Assembly: GCA_045629045.1 (NCBI GenBank)
Contig: JAZQQM010000030.1
Coordinates: 1 to 27,607, forward strand
Source of the DNA: JAILLW01 sp045629045
GTDB taxonomy: Bacteria; Bacillota; Clostridia; Lachnospirales; Lachnospiraceae
Length of the DNA: 27,607 bases
Direction of reading: 5' to 3'
The notes under the pieces were generated by a model. That model was not told the DNA's origin and did no database searches. It was given only the letters and a program-made list of their open reading frames with translations. The position numbers were made by a program, and so were the translations under genes. How positions within the stretch are numbered: position 1 is the first letter of the stretch; each line of letters begins with the position of its first letter. Below, piece after piece: positions 9,606 through 16,703 of the stretch.

Positions 9606-9614
9606 TAAATGACT

Positions 9615-9632
9615 TGTCGCCCTAAAGCGACA
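9615..9632 (+). other. Intergenic hairpin before the second permease pair
   Basis: TGTCGC and GCGACA form a perfect 6-bp stem with a 6-base loop, ending two bases before the GGAGG ribosome site of the next gene. There is no T-run, so it is not a typical terminator. It may tune translation or protect or process the mRNA. Confidence 0.4.
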
Positions 9633-9643
9633 TGGAGGATAAG

Positions 9644-10552
9644 ATGAAGAAACAAAAAAACAAATTGGCCGGATTACAAAAGCGTAAGGCAATAGCGGGA
9701 TATCTGTTTATTTCGCCGTTTATAATCGGATTTTTGGTTTTCATGGTAAAACCGTTTTTTCAGTCGCTCTATATGAGCTTTTGTAATGTTGAATTGGGAG
9801 CTGCTACCTTTGAAAATCATTGGGCAGGTACGGTGAATTATGTTCAGGCATTTACTCTGGATCCGGAATATAACAGACTATTGACAGAAGAATTGGGACG
9901 AATGGTAGTTTATTCGTTGGCTATTATAGTGTTTAGTTTCTTTGTTGCATTGGTGCTTAACCAAAAGTTTAAGGGTAGAGCATTGGTAAGAGCCGTATTC
10001 TTCCTCCCGGTTATACTTTCATCAGGTGTTATTTTAGGTCTTGAAAGTGATAACCAGCTTATGGCAACCCTGGCTCAGCAGGTTGAGGTTGCAACTAACG
10101 GTGTCAGCATTACTGACGGTCTTAAAGAGGTACTTACTACAGCCGGTATCGGTACCAGAGCTTATGAAACCGTCTTTGAACTTATTGATAACATTTATGA
10201 TGTTGCCATTGCATCAGGTATTCAGATTATTATCTTCTTATCGGGTCTTCAGACTATTTCATCAAGTATGTATGAAGCTGCCGATATCGAAGGTTGTACC
10301 AAATGGGAAAGCTTATGGAAGATTACATTCCCTATGATTAGTTCATTGTTCCTTGTTAACTGGATTTATACGGTTATTGATTTCTGTATGAGATCTGATA
10401 ATGAGGTTATAGAGAAGATTCAGAAGGTCATGGTAGATCAGATGAACTACGGTTTTGCATCTGCCATGTCGTGGATATATTTTGTTATTATTCTAGCCTT
10501 TGTAGGTATAACCGCGGGCATTATTTCGAAGGGGGTATACTACTATGACTAA
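9644..10552 (+). CDS. Sugar ABC transporter permease, MalF/LplB type (second importer)
   Basis: This 302-residue permease has about six membrane spans. The first is at about 18-40 (AIAGYLFISPFIIGFLVF), and the EAA loop begins at E211 in the pattern EAADIEGCTKWESLW. A hydrophilic insertion of about 45 residues (roughly 140-185) lies in the middle of the protein and is longer than usual. Of two nearby ATGs I chose 9644 because GGAGG (9634-9638) precedes it; 9632 has no ribosome site. It pairs with the overlapping downstream permease. Together they form the membrane part of a second importer with no local ATPase. Confidence 0.92.
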   Translation: MKKQKNKLAGLQKRKAIAGYLFISPFIIGFLVFMVKPFFQSLYMSFCNVELGAATFENHWAGTVNYVQAFTLDPEYNRLLTEELGRMVVYSLAIIVFSFFVALVLNQKFKGRALVRAVFFLPVILSSGVILGLESDNQLMATLAQQVEVATNGVSITDGLKEVLTTAGIGTRAYETVFELIDNIYDVAIASGIQIIIFLSGLQTISSSMYEAADIEGCTKWESLWKITFPMISSLFLVNWIYTVIDFCMRSDNEVIEKIQKVMVDQMNYGFASAMSWIYFVIILAFVGITAGIISKGVYYYD

Positions 10553-11549
10553 GAAAACCAAGGTAAAAACCTTTGAAAATTTCTGGGAAAGAAATAAGGT
10601 TTCCGGAGGATATTTACTCCGGAAAAGAATAAAAGAATATGGCGTAAGCATTATACGTTTTATCCTTTTGTTCGGTATGTGTTTTATGATACTTCAGCCT
10701 ATCTTAAATAAGATATCCGTAAGTTTCATGACGGAAGAAGATTTATATAACCCCATAGTAATTTCCATTCCCGAGCATTTTACGACCGAGAATTATCAGC
10801 TGGCTGCGGAGATAATGAATTATAAAGACGGACTTGTTAATTCACTTATCATATCCCTTACCATAGCTGTACTTCAGATTTTCGTATGTACACTTGTAGG
10901 ATATGGATTTGCAAGATTTAAGTTCCCTCTTAAGAAGTTTTGGTTTGCATGCGTTATTTTGGTAATACTTATACCGCCGCAGCTTATTTCAAACTCCCTT
11001 CACCTGCATTTTAAATTCTTTGATATTTTTGGAATATTCAAAGCAATAACAGGTGAAACCATCAACTTAAGAGGATCGGTAATTCCCTACTATTTGATGA
11101 GCGCAGGGTGTATGGGCCTTAAGAATGGTTTATATATTTATATGATAAGACAGTTCTTCCGTAACATCCCCGGAGACCTTGAAGAGGCAGCATATGTTGA
11201 CGGATGCGGAACGCTTAAGACATTCTTCAGAATTATGCTTCCCGAAGCAAAGCCTATCATTACATCATGCTTCCTGTTTGCTTTCGTATGGCAGTGGACA
11301 GACGGTTTCTATTCAAAGCTTTTCTTGGGAAGCAAGACTTTGGTAAGTACATCACTTTCGAGAATTGTAGATTCTTTGGGAGCATATATTCAGAAGCTTC
11401 TTGGTGTTAAGACTACTATTTCAATTGCTTATTCGAACTGTATTCTTGCTACCGGTACATTGATGATTATTATGCCGCTCATTATATTGTATTTGTTTGC
11501 ACAGAAGCAGTTCGTTGAAAGTATAAGCAGTACGGGTATTAAGATGTAA
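10545..11549 (+). CDS. Carbohydrate ABC transporter permease, MalG/LplC type (second importer)
   Basis: A 334-residue permease, slightly long for the family because of a basic N-terminal tail (about 30 residues) and an extended loop around residues 155-190. The EAA loop begins at E214 in the pattern EAAYVDGCGTLKTFF. It overlaps the previous gene by eight bases and has a GGGGG site at 10531-10535, so the two permeases are likely translationally coupled. It is followed by a strong promoter for the binding protein, implying the transporter core and its binding protein are made in different amounts. Confidence 0.92.
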   Translation: MTKKTKVKTFENFWERNKVSGGYLLRKRIKEYGVSIIRFILLFGMCFMILQPILNKISVSFMTEEDLYNPIVISIPEHFTTENYQLAAEIMNYKDGLVNSLIISLTIAVLQIFVCTLVGYGFARFKFPLKKFWFACVILVILIPPQLISNSLHLHFKFFDIFGIFKAITGETINLRGSVIPYYLMSAGCMGLKNGLYIYMIRQFFRNIPGDLEEAAYVDGCGTLKTFFRIMLPEAKPIITSCFLFAFVWQWTDGFYSKLFLGSKTLVSTSLSRIVDSLGAYIQKLLGVKTTISIAYSNCILATGTLMIIMPLIILYLFAQKQFVESISSTGIKM

Positions 11550-11567
11550 TTACAGTAGTTATTTTCG

Positions 11568-11596
11568 TTGGAAACATACGCAATATGTGGTATAAT
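11568..11596 (+). promoter_or_regulatory. Strong sigma-A-type promoter for the second binding protein
   Basis: A -35 element TTGGAA (11568-11573) and a perfect -10 TATAAT (11591-11596) are separated by exactly 17 bases, with a TG one base upstream of the -10 (extended -10). Transcription should begin near 11603, just before a 9-bp hairpin. Confidence 0.8.
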
Positions 11597-11608
11597 TAAT
11601 GAGTGTGA

Positions 11609-11672
11609 GTTTTCTCTTACCGGAATATAGAGAAAACATCATATATATTTAATGAAAATAGGATTCATTAAA
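11609..11672 (+). promoter_or_regulatory. Structured 5' leader with two perfect hairpins
   Basis: Stem 1 pairs GTTTTCTCT (11609-11617) with AGAGAAAAC (11629-11637) across an 11-base loop, starting only about six bases after the predicted start of transcription. Stem 2 pairs TTTAATGAA (11648-11656) with TTCATTAAA (11664-11672) across seven bases, ending eight bases before AGGAGG (11680-11685). Neither stem has a T-tract. A 5'-end stabilising structure is the simplest reading; a regulator site at the second dyad is possible. Confidence 0.6.
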
Positions 11673-11694
11673 CATTATAAGGAGGAAATTAAGT

Positions 11695-13170
11695 ATGAAA
11701 AAGCCTATGGCAAAGAAAGCTTTAGCAGCAGCAACAGCAGCAGCTATGGCTATGAGTGCAGTTGCTTGTGGCGGCGCTACAGAGCCCGCAGCTCCTGCAG
11801 AACCTGCTGCAGAAGAAGAGGCTCCCGCTGAAGAAGCTGCAGTTGAAGAAGAAGCAGTTGAAGAAGAGGAAGAAGAGGTTAGCCCTTATACTGTTCTTAC
11901 AGATGCAGACGGTAACGTATACGATTTAGGTGGTATGGAAGTTATCGTACGTAACTGGTGGGCTCCCGAAGAGCCTGCAGAACCTGCCAACGACTACGAG
12001 GAAGCTCGTCAGGAGTGGAGAGATTGGGCTCAGGAGACATATAACTTCACAATCAAAGAGCAGGCAATCGGTGACTGGGGTTCATGCCCTGCTGATTTCG
12101 TAGACTACTGTACAACAGGTGGTGACGAGAATAACTATGTATTTACACTTCGTGATGACCCTGCTATTACATCAGCAATGGCTAACGGATTAATGTACGA
12201 TTTAGCAACTCTTGATTGCTTAGATTTCTCTCAGGATAAGTTCCAGAACAATAAGGTACATGAACTCTACGCTAAGGGTGATTCAATCTTCTGTATGGCA
12301 ACAGGACTTTCTGAAGCTCGTACAGGTGTTTACTTTAACAAGAGAGTTCTTCAGGATGCAGGTATTGACCCTGAGTCATTATACGATATGCAGGCTGACG
12401 GAACATGGACTTGGGATAAGTTCGATGAGTTAATGGGAACATGTCAGAGAGATACAGATAATGATGGTGTTGATGATGTTTACGGCTTAACAGTTAACGA
12501 AGGTAACATGACAACAGCAGCTATCTTCTCTAATGGTGGTTCTTATATCGGTAAGGATGCTAACGGTTACTTCTATAACCTTGAAGCTCCTGAGACATTA
12601 GAAGCTCTTGAGTGGACAGTTGATATGTTTACTAAGTACGATCAGCACGATCCTGAAGGTGCTGAGTGGGATTACTACAAGGAAGAGTTCTGTAACGGAT
12701 CTGTAGCATTCATGGTTGATGATGAGTACTGTGGAACACCCGGTAACTTCTTAGACGATATGCAGGACGAAGTTGGTTTCGTTATGTTCCCTAAGGGACC
12801 TCAGGGCAAGGATTATATCAACGTTTGGGCTAATAACTCTTACTGCATCCCTGCTTGCTACGATGCAGACAAGGCTTGGAAGATCGCATTCGCATATAAC
12901 CTTTACACAGAAGATCCTGCAGGTTACGAGAACTACAACGGATTCCTTTCTACAGCACGTGAAGGTAAGTTCGATTCAAGAGCAGTTGATGAGACAATCG
13001 CTATGATGTCTGAGTCAGCTCACGGAACAATCGCTCATCACGGTTTGATTCCTGATCTTGATCTTGGTGCTCAGTTCGTTTGGAACATTGGACCTAACTC
13101 TGTAGTATCTGAGCAGGTTGAAGCTATCAGAGATACATGGAAGGGTTATGTTGATGCAGCTAACCAGTAA
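11695..13170 (+). CDS. Lipoprotein sugar-binding protein of the second ABC importer
   Basis: A 491-residue extracellular solute-binding protein. The signal peptide ends in a lipobox-like AVAC with the lipidated Cys at residue 25, followed by a linker of about 35 residues made almost only of Ala, Pro and Glu. The rest fits the SBP_bac_1 fold. A DTDNDGVDDVYG loop (from residue 253) resembles the calcium-binding loop often seen in these proteins. It has its own TATAAT promoter, a structured leader and an AGGAGG ribosome site nine bases before the ATG, and it ends at a strong terminator. Proline is CCT or CCC only, with no CCG or CCA, as in the rubrerythrin gene, suggesting very high expression. 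It should deliver substrate to the permeases encoded just upstream. Confidence 0.93.
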   Translation: MKKPMAKKALAAATAAAMAMSAVACGGATEPAAPAEPAAEEEAPAEEAAVEEEAVEEEEEEVSPYTVLTDADGNVYDLGGMEVIVRNWWAPEEPAEPANDYEEARQEWRDWAQETYNFTIKEQAIGDWGSCPADFVDYCTTGGDENNYVFTLRDDPAITSAMANGLMYDLATLDCLDFSQDKFQNNKVHELYAKGDSIFCMATGLSEARTGVYFNKRVLQDAGIDPESLYDMQADGTWTWDKFDELMGTCQRDTDNDGVDDVYGLTVNEGNMTTAAIFSNGGSYIGKDANGYFYNLEAPETLEALEWTVDMFTKYDQHDPEGAEWDYYKEEFCNGSVAFMVDDEYCGTPGNFLDDMQDEVGFVMFPKGPQGKDYINVWANNSYCIPACYDADKAWKIAFAYNLYTEDPAGYENYNGFLSTAREGKFDSRAVDETIAMMSESAHGTIAHHGLIPDLDLGAQFVWNIGPNSVVSEQVEAIRDTWKGYVDAANQ

Positions 13171-13203
13171 AATGGTTCTATAATCAATTGACTTAATATT
13201 TTA

Positions 13204-13238
13204 AGGGGCAGTGTTTTCCGGGCACTGCCCCTATTTTT
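13204..13238 (+). terminator. Rho-independent terminator
   Basis: AGGGGCAGTG (13204-13213) pairs perfectly with CACTGCCCCT (13223-13232) across a 9-base loop, followed after one A by five T (13234-13238). It lies 34 bases after the binding-protein stop and is the only strong intrinsic terminator I see in the window. Confidence 0.93.
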
Positions 13239-13281
13239 GCCTATACATATTTTGCGAACTTTTGAAAGAAAGTGGGCAATG

Positions 13282-13331
13282 ATTGATAAGTATTGATATA
13301 TATTGCGATATATTATGTTTTAAGATATAAA
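13282..13331 (+). promoter_or_regulatory. Probable promoter with three 10-bp direct repeats
   Basis: TTGCGA (13303-13308) and TATAAA (13326-13331) are spaced 17 bases apart and would drive the adaptor gene at 13369. Overlapping the -35 are three decamers in direct repeat at 13282, 13292 and 13302 (ATTGATAAGT, ATTGATATAT, ATTGCGATAT). Exact 10-base spacing puts them on one face of the helix, as in tandem activator sites. The remaining intergenic sequence is AT-rich with nothing else recognised. Confidence 0.45.
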
Positions 13332-13368
13332 AGTATTTTGATACAAGGAACGAAAGAATTTAGCAAAG

Positions 13369-14511
13369 ATGAGATTATACGGTTTTATGAAAAACCTGAA
13401 TAATGCCCCAAAAGTACATTCAAGCAGCATTCGACTTGTTATGAGTGGAATCATTGGTGCTTGTATTTTTTTGAGTGGGTGCTCTAAGTCTACCGAAGAA
13501 GCCGTGGTAGTAATAGATGCCGAAGAAGAGAACATGGACTACGGTTTAATAAGCGTAGTGCGTGATGATGTTGTTTTGTCAAAACCTCTTACCTGTACAT
13601 ATACACAGACCCAGGAACAGACTGTATCTTTTCCTGTAGGCGGTAAGAGAATTACCAAGGTTCATGTAAATCCCGGTGATGAAGTAAAAAAGGGTGACCT
13701 TCTTATAGAATTAGCGGAAGGTGACATTCCGGAACGGATTGATGAACTTGAATATAAAATTAAGAAAAACCAGCTCCTTTTAGGATATCTTGATAAGGCC
13801 GAGGAATTTGATGAAGGAAGTGCCTATACAAATTTTGTCAGCAATAATAAGAATATCGAAGAAGAGGATGTGAAGAGATTTGATGAAAACCAGACTGAGC
13901 TTAAGCAGTCTTATGAATACAGGAGAGAAGATTACCGCGATGAAATAGAATTTGATCAGAAGGAACTTGAAAAACTCAAAACAGAGCTGGGCAATACCAA
14001 AATTTATTCAACCATGAACGGTAAGGTGTATACGGTAAAGGATTATCTCGAGGGATCTACCTCCAAGAAGGATGAAGTGGTTATGACTATCGTAGACGAT
14101 GCTTCGGGATTTTTTGAGACAGCAGAGCCCGACTATGCGGAGTATTTTGTCGAAGGCGGTATATATGAAATGTCTGTAGTATACGGAAATGCGCAAGGAA
14201 GTTATGAACTAACCCCTTATAACATGTCGTCGTGGAGTGATACTCAGAAATTTGAAATTGTAACAGGACCTGATAATGAGGGAATTGAAGTAGGGACTAC
14301 GGGAACGCTTAAAATAATACTTGAACAGAGTGACCAGGTACTTTGCATTCCGATAGGAGCGGTATACTATGCGGACGGAAACCCCTATGTTTATATACTT
14401 GATGAGAATAATCTAAGACAGATGAAATGGATAGAAGTAGGACTGACAGGAGATGACAAGATTGAAGTAACAGGCGGTCTTACCGAAGGAGAAAAAGTAG
14501 TATACAGATGA
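13369..14511 (+). CDS. MacA/HlyD-like lipoprotein adaptor of an ABC efflux system
   Basis: A 380-residue membrane-fusion-type adaptor. A lipobox (FLSGC, Cys38) anchors it to the outer face of the membrane. A lipoyl-type half motif (VHVNPGDEVKKGDLLIEL, about 103-120) is followed by a coiled-coil hairpin (about 122-210) and a returning half (IYSTMNGKVYTV, about 215-226). A C-terminal beta domain ends in the typical ITGGLTEGEKVV-like motif, here VTGGLTEGEKVVYR. The ATG at 13369 has only a weak, distant AAGGAA; M7 (13387) and M25 (13441) are alternatives, but M25 would leave a very short signal peptide. The stop overlaps the next start as ATGA. Role: linking the FtsX-like permease to substrate outside the membrane; substrate unknown. 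Confidence 0.85.
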   Translation: MRLYGFMKNLNNAPKVHSSSIRLVMSGIIGACIFLSGCSKSTEEAVVVIDAEEENMDYGLISVVRDDVVLSKPLTCTYTQTQEQTVSFPVGGKRITKVHVNPGDEVKKGDLLIELAEGDIPERIDELEYKIKKNQLLLGYLDKAEEFDEGSAYTNFVSNNKNIEEEDVKRFDENQTELKQSYEYRREDYRDEIEFDQKELEKLKTELGNTKIYSTMNGKVYTVKDYLEGSTSKKDEVVMTIVDDASGFFETAEPDYAEYFVEGGIYEMSVVYGNAQGSYELTPYNMSSWSDTQKFEIVTGPDNEGIEVGTTGTLKIILEQSDQVLCIPIGAVYYADGNPYVYILDENNLRQMKWIEVGLTGDDKIEVTGGLTEGEKVVYR

Positions 14512-16703
14512 TTGGATTAAAGAAAACTTTAATCAATTTAATAGTTGCAGGACTGATGGTAGTTGTTCTTTGTGGGTGCTCAGCCATCAATCTTCCGTTT
14601 GGTAATGTTGGGAAACCGGAAAATGTTAAGGATTCGCAGTATGCAAGCAATGACGAGATTGAACTTATCGAGCCTGCAGGCAGTGCCCTTAGCTATGTCG
14701 TGGCTGAAAAGCGGGATATTTATACAGTATCGACACATTCGGGAATGATTAGTCCCGATTCCATAGAATACATGTATGATTCCGATACTCCATTCGGAAA
14801 CTATGCTGCTCTGCCCGGAAATGAGGTATCAAAGGGTGATACTTTATTTTACGGTAGTCTCGAAAGCTATGACGATGAAATCGAAAAGATAGAAGAAGAG
14901 AATGCAGATAAATTGGCCGAACATGTTGATTTTGTTTCGGACTATTTAGTGGATGTGGCCAAGGCAAGGGATAATGAGTATAAGGCGGCAGGTGCATATC
15001 AGGATATGTGTGCATGGGAGCCTGAAGATAAAGAATCCGATGCATATTCTATGTGGGCAAAAGCTGCTTTGCCTGCGGAGACAGCGGCGAAGAATGCGAA
15101 GATGGCCAGAGAAAAAATGGAACAGAATTATCTTGAGACCACAGAACTCTTTGACCTTGATTATGCATATAACAATCAAAGAATTGTCCGCCTGCAGGAA
15201 AAGGAAGCAGAGAATTCCGTCACTTCCGGTATTGACGGTTTGGTTGTATCGTCTAACTATTTTGTATCGGGGGACAATATTCCGGCGGGAATGGATATTA
15301 TGGCTGTCGGAAATCCGAATGATAAAGAAATCGTATGTGATTTCGTAAGTAAGTCGATAATAACCAAGGCTGTTGATTATTATGCAATTATTAATGGCGT
15401 AAGGCATGAGGTTACATATGTAAATATGGAACCTGAAGAATATTCGCGTCTTATGAAACTTAATGATGCTGTATATTCGACCTTTAAGATAGAAGATGAG
15501 AATAATGAACTTCCCCTCGGAACTTTTGCAACCGTTGTTGTTGTGGAAAAAATGACGAAGGATGTTCTTTGCGTACCTAAGGGTGCAGTCCTTAAAGATG
15601 ATTCCGGTTCATTCGTATATCTTTATAAGGACGGTGAAAGTGTATATACTCCGGTTCAAACCGGTGTGTTTGATAACAGCTTTATCGAAATCACTTATGG
15701 CCTTAACGAAGGTGACAAAATAGTGTTTGATGTTGATTACAATGTCGGAACAAAGAAGGCAACCATCACGAAGGGAAAGGTAGATTATACCTTCAGTACC
15801 GGTGGATTTTTGTTCTATCCGTTTAGTGAGTGGGTATCAAATCCTGCAAAGAACGGAACCTGCTATGTTAAGGAATTGTGTGTAAGTGATTATGAGCAGA
15901 TAACAAAAGGTCAGGTTCTTGCCAAAATCGAAGTAGTGTCTGACGGAGTGGAGGCTGAAAGAATCAAACGAAAACTTCAAAGACAGCAGGAGCGACTGAC
16001 TGATTTATATACCAAGAAACAGAGTACATATAATGAAGATGAACTGATTACCCTCGACAGGGCAATCCGTGACCGAAATCAGTCGATTGAGGACTTGAAT
16101 AAGCAACTTAAGAAGGTTTCGATGTACTCGGGAATAATCGAACTTACGGCTCCTTATGACGGAATAGTAACAGCAACTACGGACATTAAGGACGGCTCTC
16201 TTATAGGCTACAGAGAGGGAATTATTCAGATTGCTCCCGATGAGTCAAGTTATATTATCGTTGAGGATAAGGAAGGTCTGCTTTCGTACGGTAATGAAAT
16301 GACGGTAACCTTCAAGAATTCTAACGGACAATCATTCCCTATGACGGGTATGGTGGCGAATTTAAGCCCCTATGCTACCTCTAAAGATTTAAGAACCGGT
16401 TATTCGATTATCAAAATTAGTGATGAAGATCGTGAAGCACTTTCAGCAGCAGGATCTGATTTGAGTAACGGATATTGGAGCAGAAACAGATATGATGTTT
16501 CCGGTTCAATTCGTAGTATGGATAATGTACTTCTTGTTCCGAAAAATGCCGTATACAAATCCGGAAATGACACATATGTCATAACAAAGGATGAGAACGG
16601 CTTGGCCAAACCGGTTAAGTTCGTGGCCGGTGGCTCGGATAATGCTAATTACTGGGTTGCTTACGGCGACATTAAGGAGGGTATGGAAATATGCTTGGAA
16701 TAA
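14508..16703 (+). CDS. Double-module efflux adaptor lipoprotein (two fused HlyD-like units)
   Basis: A 731-residue lipoprotein (lipobox VVLCGC, Cys24), roughly twice the length of a normal adaptor. Module 1 (about 50-420) has helices at about 120-240, a returning sandwich strand (TSGIDGLVVSSNYF) and the typical end ITYGLNEGDKIVF. Module 2 (about 420-731) repeats the plan: a half motif ending ITKGQVLAKIEV, a coiled coil of alternating Lys/Arg/Glu/Gln at about 475-540, the return strand ELTAPYDGIVTATTDI, and a closing beta domain that ends in VAYGDIKEGMEICLE. No frameshift or internal stop separates the modules, so this is a true fusion and not a sequencing join. It overlaps the permease gene by 13 bases. 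Together with the upstream adaptor the operon encodes three adaptor modules. Confidence 0.8.
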   Translation: MIGLKKTLINLIVAGLMVVVLCGCSAINLPFGNVGKPENVKDSQYASNDEIELIEPAGSALSYVVAEKRDIYTVSTHSGMISPDSIEYMYDSDTPFGNYAALPGNEVSKGDTLFYGSLESYDDEIEKIEEENADKLAEHVDFVSDYLVDVAKARDNEYKAAGAYQDMCAWEPEDKESDAYSMWAKAALPAETAAKNAKMAREKMEQNYLETTELFDLDYAYNNQRIVRLQEKEAENSVTSGIDGLVVSSNYFVSGDNIPAGMDIMAVGNPNDKEIVCDFVSKSIITKAVDYYAIINGVRHEVTYVNMEPEEYSRLMKLNDAVYSTFKIEDENNELPLGTFATVVVVEKMTKDVLCVPKGAVLKDDSGSFVYLYKDGESVYTPVQTGVFDNSFIEITYGLNEGDKIVFDVDYNVGTKKATITKGKVDYTFSTGGFLFYPFSEWVSNPAKNGTCYVKELCVSDYEQITKGQVLAKIEVVSDGVEAERIKRKLQRQQERLTDLYTKKQSTYNEDELITLDRAIRDRNQSIEDLNKQLKKVSMYSGIIELTAPYDGIVTATTDIKDGSLIGYREGIIQIAPDESSYIIVEDKEGLLSYGNEMTVTFKNSNGQSFPMTGMVANLSPYATSKDLRTGYSIIKISDEDREALSAAGSDLSNGYWSRNRYDVSGSIRSMDNVLLVPKNAVYKSGNDTYVITKDENGLAKPVKFVAGGSDNANYWVAYGDIKEGMEICLE

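Noticed and set aside
9632..9643. ATG 9632 as start of the third permease
   Set aside because: No ribosome site precedes it and it lies in a hairpin arm; GGAGG is correctly placed for ATG 9644.
13283..13316. Promoter TTGATA with TATTAT before the adaptor gene
   Set aside because: The spacers are 12 or 22 bases, outside the working range; TTGCGA-N17-TATAAA fits better.
14946..15407. Antisense reading frame of 153 codons opposite the double adaptor
   Set aside because: No ribosome site or recognisable domain, and the + strand frame shows clear adaptor motifs throughout.
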